A stretch of DNA of 64,000 nt from Ficedula albicollis (lineage: Eukaryota; Chordata; Aves; Passeriformes; Muscicapidae), in contig NC_021671.1 of the NCBI RefSeq assembly GCF_000247815.1, positions 26,703,136 to 26,767,135 on the forward strand, given 5' to 3'. Shown piece by piece: positions 24,998 through 37,880 of this stretch (the first letter of the stretch is position 1; each line of letters starts with the position of its first letter). A model generated the notes under the pieces. That model saw only the letters and a program-made list of their open reading frames with translations. It was not told where the DNA came from and made no database searches. The translations under genes and the position numbers were made by a program.

Positions 24998-25032
24998 GTT
25001 TTCCTTTCTTTTCCTTCCTTCCTTCCCTTCCT
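24998..25032. repeat. TTCC-rich microsatellite
   Basis: Imperfect tandem ttcc and ttcctt units. Confidence 0.85.
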
Positions 25033-26941
25033 CACCCAGATATGCCAATTCACTCTCCATTCCTACCAATCTTAATACTTTCATTGTAAATCTTTGTTTT
25101 CACAAATGAGTTTAATCAGTTTGGGTTTCTGCACCCAGCAGAATGCCTCCTCGTTTCTTATAGGCTGTTAGTGATGGCCTGTTTCTTCTGTGGTGCAAAT
25201 ACACCCCAAAATCCTGAATTTTCTGGGGTACCCATGAAGCTAAGGACCAGATTAAGTAGAGCACCTGGGGACAAACTGAAGTGCAGGAAGATTTAAGGCA
25301 CTGAAGAATAATATTACACTCCCAGCTCCCTCCTTCTAGTAGCCTGCTCAGCCTGGAGGCTTTTATGGTGCTCCCAGCTTGAGTTCCAAGTTTCTTTGAA
25401 GGTTCCTGGTTTGAGCAGAAAAGAGATTAGATGATGTCTAATATGGCTGAAGGTCTATCAGCACCTATGCCTGCCTCTGAAGAACTTGGTCTTCAAGGAA
25501 CTGTGCAACACGTACTCAGACAACCCAGCCCCTGTGAAAATCCACAGGAATTCTGTCTCCAGGGGCTGATTTGGAGCTGTTAAGGTCACTGCTTGGGGGC
25601 TCCCAGCTCAGCCCGTGGCTCTGAAAGGAACTGTGGTGCTGAACAAGGCATTCTGACTGACATTTCAGGGGCCAGGTACCCTACCCTGGGCATTCTAATG
25701 AAGCAGAAATGACATACACAAAGCTTCCACTAAAAACATCTGCCACAGCTCTGCAGTGAAATCCACCTATTTATGAATTGTTCTCAACTGTAGCAACACT
25801 TATACTGAACAAAGATGACATGAAGCTTACACATTCCTCTCATTTAAATAGTCACAGTAGTCCTCATCAGCAGCTCCAGCATGGTATTTTCTATATTTTT
25901 TAATGAATGACAAAGGAAATTTAATCTTCAATAATGTTCTTAAAAAAACTCATAATTCTGTACTGAATGCATAAGTTTGTGTATCGAGTATATTGATTAT
26001 GTGGTGAACACAATGCATAGCAGCTCATAGGTATTAGACTTTATGTTAATTTCCAATGCTCTCAAAAAACCAAGGGGATCCGTTAGTTGGATGCAATTCG
26101 ACAAAATCATAAAAATTAATGAATGTTCAAATAGTAGCCATATTCAGACAATATTTTTCAGGACAGTAAAAGATAGGATTAATCTTCCTTAATTTTAGTT
26201 TAAATTAGATGTCCAAGTTCAACTTCAAGGCTTCTCCAAGCCTTCTATGTTTTCTGTAGGAAGTGTTTAGAGACAGTCATCTCCAACTGAATTGGAGTGG
26301 AGGACCATAAATTTGCAGATGATCTAGAAAGATGACAACGCAATTATTACTCGTTATTTTTCACAAAAGAAGGGCTATGGAACTCATAGCTAAGACAACA
26401 GCCTGTCTTTAAAATGAACATGGTGTGTAATTAAATCATCTAATATGTCACAGGATACAGTAAAGTAATAAAGGAAAGATTTAAAAAGTTGCAGAGAAGT
26501 TCAAGAATAAGGTTGCTGGGTTATTGCATATACTTATTTGACTGTGATGCTTGCCTTGGGAAACCCCTGTGCTTCTCAATGAGATGGGGAGGATATACTG
26601 GGGACAAATATTTCCAGCTACTGGCCAGCATCAGAAACAGAATATTATTCTGAATTGATTTTCACCCTGATCAGTTTTGGGATTTTATGCTCCTTTGTCT
26701 CCTTAGGTCTAAAGAACATCACTGAAATAGCACTGCAGTAATACTGAGTAATCTCAGTGCTGTCAAAATTTTTGTGAGCATTTTATGTTGCAAGAACAAT
26801 TTATTGTAATATTTCTAAAGGCAGTTCTGAGTTTGTTTTTCCAAGGAGAACTCATGACAGTAAGAGCAAAAGTTGACTTCCTCAAACACAAATCTCAAAC
26901 TTCCTCATATCCTGACCCTGGATTAATGAAGTGAACATATA
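25033..26941. other. non-coding stretch, nothing recognised
   Basis: Unique sequence. One acceptor-like site at 26706 (ctcctttgtctccttag) is followed by a short open stretch but has no other support. Confidence 0.4.
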
Positions 26942-27683
26942 TGGTGGGTTTTGATTGGAAGTTCCCACCAAAGCCTCTCTATCACTCTTTCCTAAGCTGA
27001 ACAGGGATGAGAAAGTAAAATGAAAGGTTTATGGGTTGAGATAAGGACAGGGAGAGATCACTTACCAGTCAGTGTCATGGGCAAAACAGACAAGACTTTG
27101 GGTAAAAACTTAATTTATTACCAATCAAATCAGAATAAAATAATGGAAAGTAAACCTAAATCTTAAAAAAATAAATCTTACCCCATCCTTCCCTCCTTCT
27201 TGGATTTAAATTTCCTCCTGATTCTCTGTCTCGTACTCCCTCAGTGGCTCAGGTGGATGGGAAATGGGGCTGCAGTCAGTTCATTACATGGTGTCCTGCC
27301 CCACTGGCCCTCGCTGGGCTGCAGGGCACAGCTGCCTCTCCACGGTCTGCACCAGGGGCTGCAGGGGAATCTCTGCTCTGCCTGGAGCACCTCCACCCCT
27401 CCTTCACTGACCTGGGGATCTGCAGGGCTGCTGCTCTCATCTATTTTCACTCCTTGCTCTGTCTGCAACTTCTGTTGGGCAGTAACTTTTTTACCTCCTA
27501 AATGTGTTACTCCCCAGGTGCTACCACCATGACAGATGGGCTCAGCTTTAGTCAGTGGCAGGTCTGTCTCAGAGCCAGTTGGCACTGCCTGCATTGGACA
27601 TGGGGGAAACTTCTGGCCCCTTCTCAGACAAACCATCCCTGTAGCCCTCTGCTACCAAAACCTGGCCACACTAAGTCAAAACA
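26942..27683 (-). mobile_element. solo or partial avian ERVL-type LTR, antisense
   Basis: The run from ggttttgattggaagttccc through gatgagaaagtaaaatg, ggttgagataaggacag, taatttattaccaatcaaat and the GC-rich second half matches a very common avian ERVL-class LTR, as I remember that family. Read on the minus strand it would begin TGTTTTGACTTAGTG at 27683 and end near 26942. A poly(A) signal (TTTATT on the plus strand, 27114-27119) is in the right half for that orientation. No internal retroviral genes follow and no clear target-site duplication is visible. The frames of 85-131 codons on both strands here come from the LTR. Confidence 0.6.
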
Positions 27684-28299
27684 AAGAAATATGTAATTCT
27701 ACACTGAGCATCTGGTTGTAACTTCAATTTGCCTGACTGAGAGATGACAATGTTTCCACTCAGAGCGATGATTCTTGAACAAGATATGGAGGTGAGTTGG
27801 GAAAAGCCTTACCGAATTTGCAAGATAAGCCTTCAAGAGGGATATCTGCTGTGCACAGTCCTTGGTTTCTTACCTTGGAAAAGGAAGTGTTGAAATGGAG
27901 CAGAGTCACCCACATCTTGTTCTGGACATTTCAAGGTATGAACTGAAGATTTTGGTTCTTTTTCTTTCTTGCTCCTAAATATTCACACAGAAATGGATGG
28001 GATAGTAGAATAACAGGATAAAAATCTGCTGAACTTTGGCTACTACAGTTTGACTAGTTCTCTCTGTGACTGATCTAACCTGCTGAAAAAGTCTGTACCT
28101 TCAACTTTCACTTTCCTTCTGTGACATCTGACCTTGGGGTAGAGTCCTACCCTGCTACATACTTTACATTTGTATGAAGGAAAAATCCAGAAATGGTTTG
28201 ATAATCTAGACTATTAGAGCAAAATATGCCATATCCAGCAGCCAGGGGAGGTGAGCTATGTGCCTGCAGCTCCTCCCAGTAGTGAGGCTGGAAATTTAC
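27684..28299. other. non-coding stretch, nothing recognised
   Basis: Unique sequence without supported features. Confidence 0.4.
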
Positions 28300-28739
28300 T
28301 TGCAGGAGGCACAGACACATGGAGCACACATATACAGCACATCTGTACATACATGGCTGGACACACAGGTCACAGACAGACACACAGAGCACTCACAGAA
28401 ACACTGACAGCCTCATCCTGCTCATCCCTGAGCAGAGCCAGGAGGCCTCTAGTGGGAGCATGCCTACCCATACAGGATGGACACTCCAGTGCTGGGCTCA
28501 GACACTCAGTCTGCCTCACAGGTGGCCCCTGGGTCCCAGCCCCCAGCTGCTGGCCCCTGGATGTACGAGACCCCCTCTGTGTAGCTGCTGGCAACAACCA
28601 CATCACTCATCCCCCCCACACCCAGGGCTGGCTGGCTCTCCTCTGGGCCCACAGCCACCACCACACCTGGTGTCACCCTTAGAGACACACACAAAGTGGG
28701 TCTCGCTCCTAGAGACCCCAGCAACTCTGGAAGCTGGTG
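28300..28739. repeat. CA-rich, low-complexity block
   Basis: Dense cacaca, gacaca and cagaca motifs followed by C-rich sequence. The 143- to 265-codon frames here are rich in His, Thr, Ser and Pro because of this bias. The block may belong to an unrecognised transposable element running to about 29.6 kb. Confidence 0.5.
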
Positions 28740-28916
28740 GGACTCCACTGGTCCCACCTGCAACCTGCTCCTCCCATGGGCTCACCCTTGCAGACAGACA
28801 GACAGCTAGGCAGACAGACAGGACTCCACTGGTCCCACCTGCAACCTGCTCCTCTCATGGGCTCACTCTTGCAGACAGACAGACAGCTAGGCAGACAGGC
28901 AGACAGACAGACAGAC
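28740..28916. repeat. 81-bp tandem duplication with CAGA minisatellite tails
   Basis: ggactccactggtcccacc starts at 28740 and at 28821. Each copy ends in cagacagacagctaggcag-type repeats, and the second copy has the longer CAGA run. Confidence 0.9.
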
Positions 28917-29660
28917 ATCTGACTCACACTTCATGCACCTGCAGGTGTCTCTGCTCGTGCTCACACACTCACCAGCACACCCACACCCCCTGTCCACCGT
29001 GGACATACAGACCCCTGGGACCCCCGTCTCTGCTTGCTGCACTCAGACCCCATAACACACATGCACACAGAAAGCAGAGAGCCTGCAGCCAGGAAAGGAG
29101 AAAGGAGTTTAATTAGGGAATAAACCAGACTGTATTTATCAGGAAAAGGCATGGATAGACAAGTGTGCTGACCAGCTCCCTATTTACACATACCCAGCCC
29201 TTTTCGTCTGCCTTTCCCTCAATTTTCCCACATTTGTTCCCTCCTCAAATCACCTAGATGCCTTCTTTCTCCACCTTTGTTTTCTCTCCTAAGCACCTCA
29301 TAATAAACCCTGGATGATCCCAAAGTGCTTTTCCCCTGCACCCCACGTGCCCCACCCCTTGGCAGCATCCACCCCGAGTCAGAGGGATGACAAGGCTGTT
29401 CCTGACGACTCGTCCCATGGAATCCACGTCTGGGCACCTGGTTGGTGGCTCTGCTGGGTCCACTTGTCAGGGGCCTGGATAGGGCATCCATGCCTTGGGA
29501 GTCCTTCACTCAGCATCCCTGCCTTCCATTGCCTCTCTGTTCCTTTGTGGGAACTTTTATCACTCAACCTAACTTGTTACACTTTTCTGTGCAGCAGGAA
29601 GCAGTGGAAAGCCTTGGATTTCTCTTTCTGCATTGCAGCTAGGGAAGTTGGAACTGACCA
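28917..29660. other. C-rich segment, possible transposable-element remnant
   Basis: The composition differs from the surroundings (C- and CT-rich up to about 29.55 kb) and is continuous with the CA-rich block. I could not assign it to a family. A 162-codon plus-strand frame at 29314-29802 has no recognisable domain. Confidence 0.3.
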
Positions 29661-32600
29661 AGACATTTTTTCTAGAAATACAATTGTGAAGAACATGAAC
29701 ACCAGAATATGTGAACATCTAAGAATAGAAATGGAAATATTTGCTCCAGACCCCCAGCAGAGTGCTAATCATCCAAACAGCTGCTCTTTCCCCCAAATTT
29801 AGATAAGGAGATTGATAACTTGATTTACTATTTTTAGAAAAATATTAAAACTTTATTATTAGGAGATTCATGGTCAGTTTAGAGTTCTTGGAATCTGGAC
29901 ATGTATAATTTCTTAAATTGCTCCACAGAAGAGGATTAATGAGCTGGCTAAGGTTGCAAAGGGAATCCTTTGCTGTGTCATTTTCATGGAGGCAGCTTTG
30001 CAAAAGTGGAAATTCCAGTTACCTCTTTGCAAAGCTGGATCTTGCCAGTGCCACACCACTTGTCTACCAGACTGCTTGAGGCCTACATCTGGCCAGCTGC
30101 CAGTGGGCTGGGGGGACAAGTGACTTATTCAAGTGTACTACGGATGTGTGTAATGCAGAAAAAAGAGTGAGCAGCACTGCTAGTTCAGATGTATTTGTCC
30201 TCAGAATAAGAACAAAATCAGGACATGTTCTTGCTGCAGAGGCTTGAATAGAGTCTTTCTCTTTACAGTGGCTGACAGACAAATTCAGCCTAAAAGTAAG
30301 AGTATGATGAAGGAAACTCTAACAGTATAGAAAACTAACCATTGTTATAATTTATCAAGGGCAGCAACGACCTCCACTGAACATTTTTTGGCTGAGTATT
30401 CAGGCATACATTCCAGCACAAGAAAGGCTTTTGAGCTTGAAATAACACACAGAAAGACAATCTTATAGTGCCATAATGCACAAGGTTGGAGTAGAGGATG
30501 TTTTTGTCTGTCAGGTCTGAGAGTTTCATGTAGTTCCTGTCTGCACAAAAGAGAAGCCTTTTTATTACAAGCTAAAGGTGTTGTGTTTTTCATATGAGCA
30601 CATGTGCAATTGGGACGACTGTGGTGGGAAATGGGGTGACTGGTTATAGGGTGATAAAAAAGCAGCTGGTGCCAGGATATTAAGACACATTAAAAATACC
30701 ATTATTAGAACAACATTACTTGCATAAAGAGGAAGCTAATGCAATGTGGCAATGACCAAATGCTGAAGGAAAGAAAGAAACACAGTAAAAGAGAGGTCAA
30801 CAGACCAGAAAGGCATCTAGGATAGTGGAAGGCAGTAGAAAGGAAGAAATGGTTGTTTTTGCCAAAGATGCTGCTGTGATACCTGTGTGTGCAAAGTCCC
30901 ATTCAATGAGAAGAGCTGGACTTTGAAATACCTTTTTTTTTTCTCCTGTGCTTGAGAGCATCACTTAAGATTCACATGTCTGGTACATCACACATACCTA
31001 CTTGAATGCCTTTCTCCATGAGAAAAATTGTGTCTTTCATCAAGGTAATGTATTTTTTTTAAACTGTCAGAATCATTCGAATGAAATGCCTGAAGAAATC
31101 AATAGCAGAATTGTATTAAAGAAAAGCCACAGCTTTGCTCACAGTTAAAGGTTTCAAGTTCAATAATGTTGGACTTTAAAGAGAAGAAAAGAAATTTCCT
31201 TCATTTTTACTATAATGCACTTAATGCACCATACAGAGAAGAATAGAAGTGCTGTCCAATAGACTCTTTGTGTTTTCCTCAACCTTTGCTGTCAGCCTTC
31301 TTCTCCATTTCTTTTTAATTCTCATTCATTTAAAAAAAACCCCTTTCACTGCAAACAAATTTAATTCCTTCCAGTGGCACTGCACCAGATATCACTGCAT
31401 GCTGTCACAAACCATATCTTGTTTATCTGTTTTGAGAACTATCTTTTATTTTGAAATATTGGTAGAAAATATATTCCTGGTTCTGTTCTTCCTGAGGTAA
31501 GAAAGAAAAAAGAAAGAAGAAAGATAAAAGAGTGGGCTACTGCCACAATGAGTACATTTTTTTCAAACAAACGTGCTCTCAGTATGTTTATACACAGTGA
31601 AGAAAAGAACCAGATAAGCAAGATGTAATTTCCTTCTGTCACAAATAAGACTATTTATTGAGGATTATTTTCCTTGGCAGTCCTTTTATGTCAGAAATGC
31701 AGGACTGCCCTAAAACAGCTGCTTCTGTTTGGAACAATTCTCAATAACCTAGCTGTGATTCCTGGCTGTACCTTGGGGATTGTTGTCCTCAGTGTTTGTC
31801 TCTTTGGTGTCTCTAAGTTGTCTTCCATTTAAGAGTACTTCTAGCAGTCATTTATCACAGCCCCCCTTGAATTGAGCTCGCCTTTTTCCCTTGCTGTCTT
31901 TGAACATTCCTCCCACCGACAGCTACTCTTTCTTTACATTCTTTTTACATTACTTTGCGTGGGTTTTTCTGCCAGCTACCTCTTACAAGAGAGTTTTGCT
32001 TTCTGAGTTTAAATAGCATTTTTAATAAATATTATTTATTTTTCTAAAGTAAATACCTTTCTGGTGAGGGAGAAAGGATTTCTGCCATGGAGAAGACAAT
32101 TGCCTGTATCCTTACAAATAGTTAAACTGGGGTTTAGGTTCACATGGTTTAGGTTCTACCTGTCTCTGTGTTAATTAATTGTGTAGTGGCTCAACACTTC
32201 CCTGTCCCACTCTAACTGAAAAATTGGTTACCTCCCACCAGGAAAACCTCTGATCTGGTTTCCAGCTGAAAATCAGAGTCTCTAGGAATGCTTATGAAAA
32301 CATGGATGAGATTAAAGGCCTGATGTCCAGGCAGACCAGTCAATAGGACTGACTGACAATAAAGCCTTATCTCCACTTGCTCTCACATTCATAGTATTCA
32401 TAGTATTGTTTTGGGCTGTTCGCTCCCCACACCAGAGAGTAGTTTCTGTTTGATATAAAGGGCTCTGAGTCCATTAGCAGTGTTCCCACCTCCTGCAATA
32501 ATGCAAACAGCAATGACAAGGTACTTGGCTCTTTTTCCAAAGATCCCATCAAAATGCCCCTCCTTTTGGGAGAGGGTTAAAAAAAAAGGTGCTGGTGAAC

Positions 32601-33499
32601 CCTTATTTGCCTCATCACATGCACAGTAGTAGTGCTGTTAGCCAGTTTGTACCAACTTCTCTCTTTATGGGCTTAGATTGGATAGAGGCATGATCTCTGC
32701 TTGAGATTCCCAAACTGGTGAAAAAGGGAACAGCAGTGCCTGCTAAAAGGCTGCTGGAAGGTTTGCCTGTGGTTGAATTGTGAAAATTGAGAGGATGTTT
32801 ACTTTCAATTTAGTAGTGAGCCTAAGGCATTTCCAAAAATAAAAAGGTGTGAATAATAAAAATTCAATAAATTAATTAATCTGACTTACATTTATCTGAT
32901 CCTAGTTGAATTGGAGATAATATCAAAAGAGTAGTTCTGCAGCACCTATCCCTCCCCCTTCACCTCTAAAAAACCTCTGTGGTCTCCTGTGTGTAATTTA
33001 GCATCCAAGTGCTGAAGTACAGGCTGAACTGGGATCTGGGAGAGCAGGTGGATGACTGGCAGTGTTTTGACCCACACTTGTAAGGCAATGATGAAACAGT
33101 GAGTCTGTCTCTAAAATGTCAGGGATTGCCTGGTGCTAGCTGCTTCAAACAGTTTAAAACGGATTGTGTCACCTCCTTCCGCAATGCAACAATTTCTCAG
33201 TATTGGCCAAGTATTCAATTTGCTACTCACGTTCTAACAGGCCAGACCCTCTTGGTTCTTTATTTAAGAGCAGCTTTTACATCCTAGCTTTGCACCCAGA
33301 GACACTTATTCCCTGTCTCTCCTGTGCCAGCACACTCCACTCTCACTGCAGTCACTTAAGTCAGTGGAGGTGAAGGGAACAGGAGGGTCAAGGTTTGCAG
33401 GGAGAGTCAAAGCACAGCCTTTACCTGCGGGGGAGGATGTGATGGGACAAAGTTCAAGGCTGCTGCTGAATTTACATCTGATGAGGAGCACACTGGTGT
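29661..33499. other. non-coding stretch, nothing recognised
   Basis: About 3.8 kb of unique AT-rich sequence. An 83-codon hydrophobic frame at 31249-31500 ends at a donor-like site (ctgag|gtaaga) but has no other support. Confidence 0.4.
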
Positions 33500-33590
33500 G
33501 CTGGAAGGTGTCCCTGACCATGGCAGAGGGGTTGGAACTAGATGATCTTTAAGGTCGTTTCAATACAATCAATTCTGCGATTCTATGAAG
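33500..33590 (+). repeat. CR1 LINE 3' tail
   Basis: ctggaaggtgtccctgacc, gaggggttggaactagatg, atctttaaggtcgtttcaa and gcgattctatga are the last ~90 bp of a sense CR1. Confidence 0.9.
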
Positions 33591-36500
33591 CACTGAAAGG
33601 ATCTATGGCAAAGGCTTGTGGAAATATTAAAGTTCAGGAAGATACCTGGAGCAAAATAGTGTCTGCCAGAAACCATGTGTTGGTATTGCTCTTCTGTGTG
33701 CCCAAGGGCATCTTGATTATATTTTGTCCAAGGATGAAGGCACGGGAGGGATAACTCTGTATCATCATTCTTGTGGAAAGATTAGTGATGAAAACCTGGT
33801 ACAGGCAAGTCCATTTGCTTTAAATAAACACTTGTATTTAACTGGTGGCTTGGCAGCTTCTCTTGGTTTTTCCTGTGTAATGCTCTAATGAAATAGTGTG
33901 GACAAATCCTGCGACTATTTCCCTAGTTACTGTTGTCCTGGCAGAGTGCTTAATGCACATTCATGACCATAGCATTCACAGACATCTCCCAGCTCCACAA
34001 CATCAGCCTCCTGTGTGTGCTGAGGGATTGAAAACTATCATGGGTATCCACCCCTGGTCTCTGTCCCCTGGTGTAACACCGTGCCAGCCATCCCTGCATT
34101 CCTGCAGTGGGGGCTTACCAAGGAGACAGCAGGCTGTTTGCTGCTGGTTTGCACAGTGCCTTGTGTGAAGGACTTTTTACACTGCCCTGAGCACTACCTG
34201 TCCCAAAGGAAGGCACTAAGTGTTAATGAGTGGGAAAAGAGACAGGGTGCAGCCATGGATTATCAGAAGGGTCTCTAAACCCACTGTCAGCTCAGCCTTT
34301 TGGGGAGCAGCAATATATCAAAATACTGTCTATTTCTAAGACTTCTCTAGTCTGCCAGATCCTCTATGTTTAAAATGTGGGATATGAGACAATAGACATT
34401 TTCAGAAATCATCTGCTGTAAACAAAAACGTGCAAGTGTGTGACTGCATATAACGGTTACACAGGATTTGTGAGAGCACTGCAAAACCAGCTAGATTTTG
34501 TGTGCAGATATGGATGGAGACCACTTCTATAGTCTGCATGTACGTGTGCACACACATTTAAATACACAACAGAATGAGATCTCTTTTGGTGCTTAATACT
34601 CTTCTGGTCTTCAGTAGTTTTTTCGCTCAGAAATGGTGCCAAGAATAACTGAATTTGTGGTTATAAATTGTGTGCCTGGGCAGTGGTATTGTACCAGGTG
34701 CTCTTACTACCTTCATGTGCCAACAAGCTTCGTGAGTAGGAACTGGAATTGCTCTACGTGAACAAATAGTTTTTACTAGTTACAGTATACATCCCTAAAA
34801 AAAATACTATTTTTCAGAATGTTTTTCAGTGGTTGTAGCCATCCTGTCTTTACTCAGACATACCTGCACAAGTACACAACATGCTCGATCTTTTATGGGT
34901 ATTAAACTACTGTGGAATTAGAACTTCTTGAATTTGAAAACTAATTGAGTGATTGTTCATAGTCTGTGGTCTATGCCATTCTCTTTTTTCTTCCCTTTTT
35001 TTGTTTTTATTTTCTTTTCTTTGTTTGGATGCAAAATTTTCCAGTTTCCACATCAGTTTGCCAGAGTTTGGTTGTGTCTCAAGGGAATGCATAGCCATTG
35101 TCACCAACTCATTAGAAAAGCTTCAAATACCGTAAAAAAATAAAATGAAATAATGAAAACACTTGAAGATGTGAGTAAGACGAGACTGTGTAGTAAGCTG
35201 TATGTTGGAATTTTGTACCCAGCTCCTGGGAGCTGACAGTGGTCTGTGTGCACACTGAATTTCATAGGGAGCTACCCGACTGTCAGAAATAGCTGTAAAA
35301 AACCCAAACTTCAGTATTTCACTAAAAATCGGTTCTTTTAATGTGCATGCTCTTTCTTTCTGGCACCGAAGGATGGGTTTTCAGGCTTCTTTGCTTTTAT
35401 TAGATATCCAGATTTTTTTAGTGAGAATACTCCATAAAAAATGTACCAGAACAGGTTATTTTTTTATCCTAACTGCAATTCACAAAGGACTTCTGCAGTC
35501 AGACCATCCCAGTACAGAAACTCTGACTCACTGAAGTGAGCATGAAGAACCAAATGAACCTCAGGAGTAGCATCTGCCTTTAGCCAGAGCTTAACCCTTT
35601 CAGCTTTTCAGTGTGAGTTGTGCCCATTCTGAAAGAGAACCAGAGAGGAAGTTCAGATTATTCTGAAATTCCAGAATTCCACCAAAACCTAAAGATAATC
35701 TTTTCTTTCCTCCTGAAATCTATATGAGATTAAGAGGAATGCCTGAAATGTGAATCTCTGCTCAGGACAGTTAATCTTAAAAAATGCACAATGAAGCAAA
35801 AGGCATAAACAGCATGAGCTGAGACTTGTTGGTTTACTTGTAAAACTAAGAGAGTTGTTGAGTTTTTAAGTTTCTGTGTTAGACAAAGAGCCCCAAATGG
35901 GCCTTATGGTATCGACTACAGCTTATTTTCCACTTTAGCTTTTCAAAAGTTGATGTCAAACCATTGAAAGATGAAAATGAATTAACTGAATTTTTAGTGT
36001 AGCTATGAAAAGAGAGAGAAATTGTCTCAGAATTAGTAGCCTTAAATTTGCTGCATTTGAGTCATTCCAATCTGCTGTATGTGAATTTTTGTGGAGAATT
36101 CTTAATTTAGTGACTGAGCCAATTAGTACAGAGACTGCTTTCATAATGTGGCATCCAGGTGTCTTTGGCAAAGTCCATGCACTACCAGTTCAATTCTACT
36201 CTTCTGTCACACATGTCCAACAAAACATTTTAAAAAAAAAATTAAAAATCTTTCTGTCCAATACAGCAAAACCAATTTATGCCCTTTATGGTCTGACAGT
36301 TTAATTTTTATTTCTTCAAGAAAAAAAAAATCATTCAATTCCTAAACCCAATTTGGAGTTTTACAATTTGTTAAAAGCCTCAGAAATTAGCAAGCAGCTT
36401 TTAGAAATGTTTAACTTAAAAACAGCCGGAAGGTTTGATTTTTTTTTTTTTTAAACATTTGTTTAAAAAAATTATATTCCCTCAAAATGAGACCTTTGTG

Positions 36501-36899
36501 CCAAGTTTTATTCGGGAGAACAGCTTTACAGCTGAGCTAAAACCCCCTATAATAGGAGAAAAGTGACAGACCCTTAACTATAGTAGCATGAACAGCACTG
36601 CTATAATTCCTGGGTGAACTTTGTCCCTGGATGTGTGTTTTTGGAGTGTGCCGGGGTGACATTCAGCCTCTACATTCATTTTTATGATAATTCAGAGTAA
36701 ATTGTGGTGCAATAAACTCTTCAAGCCTGTCTTTCTTGTGAAAGCCATGAATCAATCAGCTGCAGGCTTTTTTGGGTCTTTTCAATGTATAGTGATCATT
36801 TAGATTTGACATGCATTGTGAGACCTTGGCTTAGCTCCTCTCTATGGTCTGTCATTAATTCCAGCCTTTACTGTTCTGAAGTACAGTGAAGGATGACTG
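33591..36899. other. non-coding stretch, nothing recognised
   Basis: Unique AT-rich sequence with short A- and T-runs (36.22, 36.32 and 36.44 kb). No gene is seen. Confidence 0.4.
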
Positions 36900-37419
36900 A
36901 GAAATCATTGCCCCTCTTCAGCTCTGTTATTGCACAAAATAGCAGCGCAATAATTTTTTGTCAATGTTTTACTCTAAAAGCTTTCTACATCAGTTTTGAA
37001 AAGGAAGCAATAAAGCCCATTCAATGGTATGAATAAAAATCCTTTGAGGTTTAGGCGCAGGGCTGCTTTTCTTCAGCTGGTAATCAAATTGGAGCTAAAA
37101 TGAAATTGAGTTTTCTTATGAAAATAGCCTTTGTTGCTGGGAAGGCTGGTAATTCATAAACAATAACCTGCTCTTTTGTGTGGATAATAATATATTCATG
37201 TTCTTTCAATAGGGTAAAAGCCAGACCTAGTGCATTATGGTACAGTAAAAATAGCAGAAGGAGCTTGCTGGAATAATCTTGAAGAAGAGATGTAGCATTC
37301 GGTGACTTAAGCTTTCAGCTCCCATCTGAAATAGTACTTTGCTTTTATTTGCGAGCAGGGTTTTAGTCGTTGATTTGTTGCCGCTATACAATATTTGGTT
37401 AATTGTGGAAGATCTCAAG

Positions 37420-37880
37420 CTGTGCTCATCACTGCTCCCGCGAAAGCCGCTGCCAGCTGCTAGAAGCAGAGCCTGCTGCTCCAGGATGTACACTATTCAC
37501 AGGAGCAGCCTCTCAGCGCTGATTATCTCCCGAGAGCCGCTCTCTCCGTGGCTGCGCGCAGCCGGACGCGGAGCAGCCCGCCTGCCCTCTGCCCGGTAAG
37601 CGAGGCGAGCGCCGGGACAGCCCGGCTGGGAGCGCTCCGAGCGCGGCTGGGCGCCGGCTCCGGCCCCGCTCCCGAGCGCGGCTGCGGGGGGACGCCAGCG
37701 GCGAGCTGCGCGGCTTTCCCAGCGCCCTGCGAGCCGCTCTGCAAATGCGGCTTCGGGGCTGGGCGGGCTGGTTTCTGGTTTTTTACTTTGGAGGTTGGAG
37801 TCGGCACCGGTTCTTGCGGAATTGGTGCACCTCGTTGCCACGTCTGTGCTTTGCGACTCGGTGCTAAAGCTCTTGGTATG
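37420..37880. promoter_or_regulatory. second CpG island, probable promoter and first exon
   Basis: A strongly GC- and CpG-rich block (for example gctgcgcgcagccggacgcg and ccgagcgcggctgggcgc) sits in AT-rich sequence. On the plus strand a good donor (gcccg|gtaagc at about 37596) closes a possible first exon. A frame from the ATG at 37486 runs open across that donor, and frames of 150-190 codons cross the island on both strands. High GC leaves few stops, so these need not be coding. The AT-rich flank at 36.9-37.4 kb is free of repeats and may contain regulatory sequence. I cannot name the gene or find its later exons. Confidence 0.6.

Noticed and set aside
28319..29116. 265-codon plus-strand open frame
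   Set aside because: Its His/Thr/Ser/Pro-rich composition and repeated blocks come from CA-rich sequence and a CAGA minisatellite. It has no domain or splice support.
31249..31500. Hydrophobic 83-codon frame ending at a donor-like site
   Set aside because: AT-rich sequence readily encodes Phe/Leu/Ile runs. No upstream partner exon or conservation signal was seen.
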